A stretch of 64,000 nt of DNA from Monilinia fructicola (taxonomy: Eukaryota > Ascomycota > Leotiomycetes > Helotiales > Sclerotiniaceae), in assembly GCA_008692225.1 (NCBI GenBank), contig VICG01000013.1, forward strand, positions 744,001-808,000. The letters run 5' to 3'. Position numbers and translations under genes: made by a program. Positions within the stretch are counted from its first letter, which is position 1. Every line of letters begins with the position of its first letter. The notes beneath the pieces were generated by a model, which was not told the origin of the DNA, did no database searches, and worked only from the letters and a program-made list of their open reading frames with translations. Positions 58,370 through 64,000 of the stretch are shown piece by piece.

Positions 58370-60462
58370 TGGGATAAAACTCATTACAGTATATAGAACA
58401 GATGTGTTAAGCTTGACCATTTCTAAACGATGGAACGGAATTTTCAAAGTCCAAGGGGTAAGCAAAGCGTAAACACGGTAGCAAACAACCCGAAACAATC
58501 CAAGCGATAACCTGCCCTTATAAGTCTGCTATAAGAACCTCCCAGCCGGAGCGACCGTGAAAATTGCAAGACCAAACCATAAAGTCGACTACGATCGACC
58601 GCACCAGTGACAAGTTTCGTCCATGTCTCAATGCCCGACCCTAACATTCGGGATGCCCGTCTATACGGGATTTGGGACTGGTTCAGCTTGTTCGATCCCG
58701 GATTGCGAGGTCCTACCATCCATCCATCCGTATCTGCATGATCCCCATGGCCTGAAAAACAAACTTGCCAAACGGCCAATCGGAATGGGGAATTGGGACT
58801 TTGGTTGCACGTCTGGATCTGCGAAACCTGAGAAAGCCGACGCAAGGATGCGCTTGACCTTGACCGTCTAGGACGACGTCGATCGTACTCGGAGGCCAAA
58901 TTCCACCTGCCATCCTGGCTCGGGTTGGGAGCGCATGCGCTCTTGTCAGCGCGGTGGACGCAAAAGCTCATTGAGGAGACGGTGCGGGTCTCGCTGCCAC
59001 GTTTTCCGCCGGATGGCTTGGCTGCAATGCGAACTTTGGGTGTGGGCGCAGTCCAGTGGACAGGAGATTCGCCGCAGATTATCAAGCCGAGGATGGGGGG
59101 GGAGGGGCGCAATGCTATATTTATCGTCGGCTGAACCTTAACTCTATTTTGAAATCTCGTCCGAAAGGCCCATGGCCCTTTTGCTGAGTGGAGTGGAGTG
59201 CTCCGCACTGGTAGACAGAGTAGGTCAGAGGAAATTGTATCCTGCCGTAGATGACTCCTCTCATCACTACCTCTCGCCACGATGATATCCTAACCACCAG
59301 TCCCTGCAGGTCCACCGCGCGTGTGTATCCAATCACTCCTCGATTGTATCGACGCGCCAACAGCCAGAAGCTACCATGTATAATCCGCATATCGAACTGG
59401 ATGTCCACGTCTTCCATTCAATCACCCAGCGCCATGTACACAGCCCATCAGTCAGTCTATCTCCCCTAACCTCTCTCCCCATCAGTACACGTTCACCACC
59501 GTGCAAACATCCCAAGTCTCCAATCCTCACAGCTGTCTAGAGATAGCTTGATCTCTATAATCCTGCGACACGCCTGATTTGATCAGTCTGTCGAGGTTGA
59601 TTCTATAGTCAATACCTCACGTTGCGTATTACGTAGATCGTTGCCCGTACTTAATTATAGATTTCCCTTCATGAGTTTCTCAATGAGATGAATATTCGAA
59701 GGTTGGGGGTATACGCTACCTTGGCGGAGGGTAAATATAAGACTAAGTCTACTGAGCCAATCGCCCGCTCTGGATATACCCGTAGAGATACAAAAGCTCT
59801 CCCCTTCATGATCAGCAGACTGTGAGTGACAGTGAGAAGAGAGCGAGGGACCGAAGATTCATAAGACGAGATTTGAACATGCAACTGATCCTCTGAGAGC
59901 ATAACGGATTGTTATACCATCTTTCCGTCTGGCTGTCCGAGATCCTCTCCCTTGGATCAGGAGAAGTAGAAGAGGAGAAAAAAAAAAAAAAAAAAGAGGA
60001 GTCCTCCGCTCAAGAAGTGAACTCAACCCCAAGATCCACTTCCCCTCAGGTACAAGTCTCCCACCTACTCGAGCCCCAATCCAATTTAAGAGAAGACCAA
60101 CTACTACACAGCCCGTCTCAAACAGAACTCAGAAAACGCCGGAATCAAAACACGCCATGATAGGTCTTCTCCTTTGGAGCAGAGCTCGGCACTGGAAGTT
60201 GATAAAACGGGTAAACATAGAGACCATCAACTCCCGAAACAACCGGTCGGCTAATACATTTACAAAACCCAGAGACTGCGCTGCATCAGTCTCTTCTGAC
60301 ACAGGAACCTCGTTGCCGCCGTGCAAATTTCGCCATCTAGATCTGCCACAGACCTCCAGATTATCCAACTTCGCAGGCATGAGTCGATGGGTAGATTTCG
60401 ATATTTCCCCCATATATATCCCCAGTTGCTCTTAATCAGGTAGCTCTCTCTCTCTCTCTCTC

Positions 60463-60496
<34 letters not shown>

Positions 60497-62630
60497 GATA
60501 TACATCTAAATCCCAGAACAATAAGCTTTCCCACCCCCTGGAAATCAAAAGAGTTATCAACATTCAAGATCGATTCATCGAGTGAGAGCCCAAATCCACG
60601 AGTAGATATAACGGAGACATCTAATTTCATTCACGATGTGGACTTTTGTGGAACAGGGGGATATTTTCTCTGGCGGCGTGGGTTTACACATCTGTTTTTC
60701 CGATGGCATGGGGGTATATCTTGGGACGGGCAAGTTTGCGCGTTTGATTTAAAGGATCGACGCCCATCGACATCGATGGTGAGATGCTTTTGTGAAGAAT
60801 GGAGAGGGGAGGGCGCAAGGTCCCGTGCGTATATATATCAGCTTGGAGCTGGATACCGGTTCTCCTCGTGGGAATACGTGGCCATCGAAGCCGCGAGGTT
60901 TGTGTGCGTCGGTATCAGAACGAGCATCCACAATATCACAGCATTCAAGTTCAGCCAGACTGCATATACAGATCCGTGAAAGGAAACCTGGGGCGTTCGA
61001 GGGGATCACTTCGCTGCTGGTGATTTGCGTGCGAAGAGAAACTCTCCTCCTCGTGGCACGCGGAAGTGTAGAGGGTTCTCGCATGTCTGGTTTCGGAAAG
61101 AGTCTAGGCTATGGCCCACGGTCTACAGGCAGGAGGTAAGGAGCTATCTCCCCATACTTGGACCTAGCACGTTCCCTCAGCCACAGACGTTACAGATCCC
61201 ACCTCGTTATCTATCTGTGCGCCACGGCAGTGATCTGTCCTGGCCAAGTTCAAACTTGCACACAAATCTTAAGTTTTGCAGTTAACACGACTACCCTCGC
61301 ATGAAGGGTACATAGCAGTGAGGACAGGGAGGAACGGGATGCGGAATTCCGAGATGTGTAGCCAAAAGCGCACTTTCTGACAGCTGTCTTGGTATTGCAG
61401 ATTCGATGCTTGGTTGGGCGATGTAAGTTGGAGAGGAGAGTGGGGGTGCATTGGAAGTATCAGGGACGGGGTCTTGATCGCGATGTGCAATAGAAAATAC
61501 TGGATTGATTCTCGCCCAATACTGATATCTAGCTTCCGCTGGACAATCAATGTAAAGGGGGATACCTTTTGTTGCAAATCTGATTTTCAAGACCCCATTT
61601 TGTGTTTCAAGGTTTGTGTCCGTAGGCTTATGCTCTTTCTGCCTGTCTCCGCTGGCTCGTCAGCGTTCCTAGTTAGTTCCATATGAAAGTCAATACTCCC
61701 CGTTAGCCAAGTCCTTCAATAAAACCACACAAATTTAACTTCTCTGACTTGTTTATGAATAAAAGGTATAGTATAATACTGTACGCGCGAACTTAGGAGT
61801 AGCGTTGAGGATAAAGCACAGAACGCATCTCCTGGGTACTGTTATCATAATTAACAAGCGAGTTTGATATTCAACTTGGACTGAACAGAAACTCAAGTCT
61901 GTTGATCACTGCCCAATACCTGGCTATAGGCAGAATGCATACGAGTACTGTCACTTGAATCTAGAAGTAGATAAAGCGCAAAGACACAAAACCAACTATC
62001 GATCAATCAAAATCTTAGATTTTCAACAGTACCGTGGACTCTTGAATTACTTGGGAGGAAATACAAATGCGGCAAGATGGTACATCAGTATTTTATTAGT
62101 CGTCTACTAAGCACCTAGGCAAGCGAAAATCTGCCATTGAGGTGTAAGCGGAAGAAACAAGATGGGATATTGCATATATACTCTCAAGACTCCTGTTCCA
62201 AGTTTAAATCTTACAGATCATATCAAGCATAGCTAGCTACTAGGATATAAGACTGCTGGGTGAAATTTTGTTGCATATCTGAAATAAATTTCACTTTTCG
62301 CTCCCCCTGTGGTTCTTTGGTCTGTTCATTCTTTTCTTTCATGGCCATAGATTTGGAAGGCTGGACTTTTCTCTCAAAGCTTGTTCGTTTTTACTCCCGT
62401 TCTTTGTTCTCGACCCTTGCTGTCTTGTTCTATCAGAAAGCTTGAAGAAGTTTGTAAATCAAATTGAGATTCCGGGCGTTCAACACTTTGCTTTTGGGGC
62501 AGCAAGAGTAGATTCTCTCTTTAAACTCATCTGAGGTTGTATTCAGGTTAAGAAGTTGGTCTAACAATGTTAACTCACATCAAAGAAATCAGATATCCTT
62601 TTCAAGTGCAAATTAGCCAATAAGATTTTG
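58370..62630. other. gene-poor region with raised G+C (58.4-61.2 kb)
   Basis: Long frames open because of composition, for example 58444-59280 on the minus strand, which lacks an ATG start and family features. Nothing here is supported as a gene. A poly-A run (about 59979-59995) and TC repeats are present. Confidence 0.4.
60443..60496. repeat. (TC)n dinucleotide microsatellite
   Basis: About 25 TC units with two CCTC interruptions. Confidence 0.9.
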
Positions 62631-62664
62631 AACTTTGAAGTTTTGTTGCATATCTCAAAATCAG

Positions 62665-62760
62665 AACTTAAGTCAAAGCAAACTTAAGTTAAAGCAAAGT
62701 TAAGTTAAAGCAAAGTTAAGTTAAAGCAAAGTTGAGTTAAAGCAAACTTAAGTTAAAATC
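62665..62760. repeat. 16-bp minisatellite, six copies
   Basis: Units of AA(C/G)TTAAGTTAAAGCA repeat in perfect register from 62665; the first has AAGTC, the fifth has TTGAG and the last ends in AAAATC. Related AACTTAACTCAGACTTAACTC sequence follows to about 62820, partly as an inverted copy. Confidence 0.9.
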
Positions 62761-62829
62761 AACTTATATCTCAGTCCAACACAAACTTAACTCAGACTTA
62801 ACTCAAGGAACGTCAACTCAAGAAAACTC

Positions 62830-64000
62830 AAAATCAAGAAAATGACCTCGGTAGATCTACAACAAAGCTATTCTCTAATACCGTTATACCAGTCAACCAA
62901 CCAATCAGAGCAAAATCGTATCTTGTATCACAATAAAATGGCACATAAGAAGGTAAGATTAATACGAAAATACAAGCCTAATGCTTTTAGCCTAGCCTGA
63001 CTTGTCATATCCATTTAATTTCTCTCCACGAGAAGGAAGCCAAAGACTTGAATTAGATGACTTAGCAGAGTTGTGAATGTCAACCTATGTTAGCTACCGG
63101 CTCTAATCCACGGGATGCGTAGCTTTGGTCTGATATATGTCGTAAAATAGAACGATAACACGGAAAGCTTCAGAGAAATGATAGCTGAGAGAAGCGTCTG
63201 AAGAGATCTGCAAAAAGGAACCGTCGAAGGAAATTTGGTGAAGAAGATCACATCAGCTGGATAAAATCATCATTTGGACTTAAGATGTACGGCTCTTAAA
63301 TCCATTTGAAGTAATTGTCAGCCAAGCTATGCAATTCTCAAACCCTTCAGCTCATCGGAATTACAGGCGAATGTTTGGCACTTGAGATGCGCAGCAAGAC
63401 TCGTGGAGCTGGTTGAATCGTCAAAACAATGCTGGGAACTGTAGAGTTTTCTTGTCTCGGGTGGAGTTCGTTGCGGTTCGCAAAGTTTCGAACGGGGTGG
63501 TAAACGACGCCTCGAATCATCCAAGGGAGAGCTTGACTTGTGCAATGATTTATTGAAGCATATGGGATGTTATCACGAACAACTAATGAGAAGAGAAATT
63601 CAAATAGCCCGGTTGATATGATGGTGTATGGGGGAGGTAGCAGGTGTCTCTACTGTTGATTGTCTATAGGTATTTATGACGGGGGAAGCAGGGTCAGAAG
63701 GGAGTCTAAGGATCAGTATGATACCTGAGAAATTGTATCTGATGCGAGTATTCCATGTGTCTCGATACTTTCTGAGAAAATAAAAGCAGGGCATAGGTTC
63801 CACGATTCCTAGAAGTCGTGTATCAATTGGTGCAAGCTATCTGATTTTCGAGTACCTTTGTCCCGTTGAGTCTCATGTCAACAGAAATATTTTTGATGAG
63901 ATTAATGAACTTGGCAGTCCTGGCGGCTTCGAAAAATGAACTCTACATATATACGAACAAATCTCCTGCCAATACTATCTCTGTCCGCAGTATGACTTGG
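62830..64000. other. intergenic end of the window
   Basis: No gene is supported; minus-strand frames at 63327-63545 and 63600-63803 have no ATG-led, family-like product. Confidence 0.4.

Noticed and set aside
58444..59280. 278-codon open frame on the minus strand
   Set aside because: It begins with GTG, not ATG, is Arg/Ser-rich with no domain, and lies in a G+C-raised block where several overlapping frames are open on both strands.
1..64000. CRISPR arrays, prokaryotic operons, integrases or phage genes
   Set aside because: None seen; gene structure is eukaryotic throughout.

Overview
The window looks like nuclear DNA of a filamentous ascomycete, most likely a leotiomycete of the Botrytis/Sclerotinia kind. 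This rests on short GT-AG introns (about 45-210 nt) with CTAAC/CTGAC-type branch sites, roughly 40% G+C, long intergenic stretches, and families typical of such fungi: a PTH11-type rhodopsin-domain protein, F-box and 2EXR-domain proteins, a GH12 xyloglucanase/endoglucanase, a GH72 glucanosyltransferase and small secreted proteins. The genus is inference; no marker gene settles it. I found no rRNA, no convincing tRNA, no CRISPR array, no prokaryote-like operon and no intact transposon.

Layout: 0.1-1.4 kb (+) rhodopsin-like membrane protein; 3.0-5.5 kb (+) basic, coiled-coil, probably nuclear protein; 7.2 and 9.3 kb (-) two short genes with signal peptides, each behind a TATA box; 11.4-14.7 kb (-) remains of a large Cys-rich secreted protein of the kind attached to GH71/GH18 enzymes, lacking its catalytic end; 15.4-16.6 kb (-) F-box-like gene with a frame break; 19.5-21.6 kb (-) multi-exon gene of unknown function; 23.4-27.0 kb (-) the karyopherin Kap123/importin-4, the best-conserved gene here; 27-38.6 kb a sparse region with small spliced candidates (31.3-31.8 kb -, 33.0-33.4 kb +) and a long imperfect hairpin at 31.9 kb; 38.9-40.4 kb (-) and 42.2-43.5 kb (+) two divergently transcribed 2EXR-domain genes; 46.4-47.3 kb (+) GH12 enzyme followed by an out-of-frame CBM1-like remnant; 47.6-53 kb gene-poor with many simple repeats; 53.1-55.0 kb (-) GPI-anchored GH72; 55-64 kb gene-poor, repeat-rich, with a pogo-like terminal-repeat motif and a 16-bp minisatellite.

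The genes do not form one pathway. GH72 builds the fungus's own beta-1,3-glucan wall and GH12 cuts plant xyloglucan/beta-glucan. The small secreted proteins and the decayed Cys-rich protein belong to the secretome; F-box and 2EXR genes are typical of fast-evolving accessory gene sets. One feature affects all gene calls: many coding regions carry one-base length changes, mostly in homopolymers (at least eight in GH72, all insertions, and two opposite ones in Kap123). Because a deeply conserved karyopherin is affected, residual sequencing/assembly indels are at least as likely as pseudogenisation.
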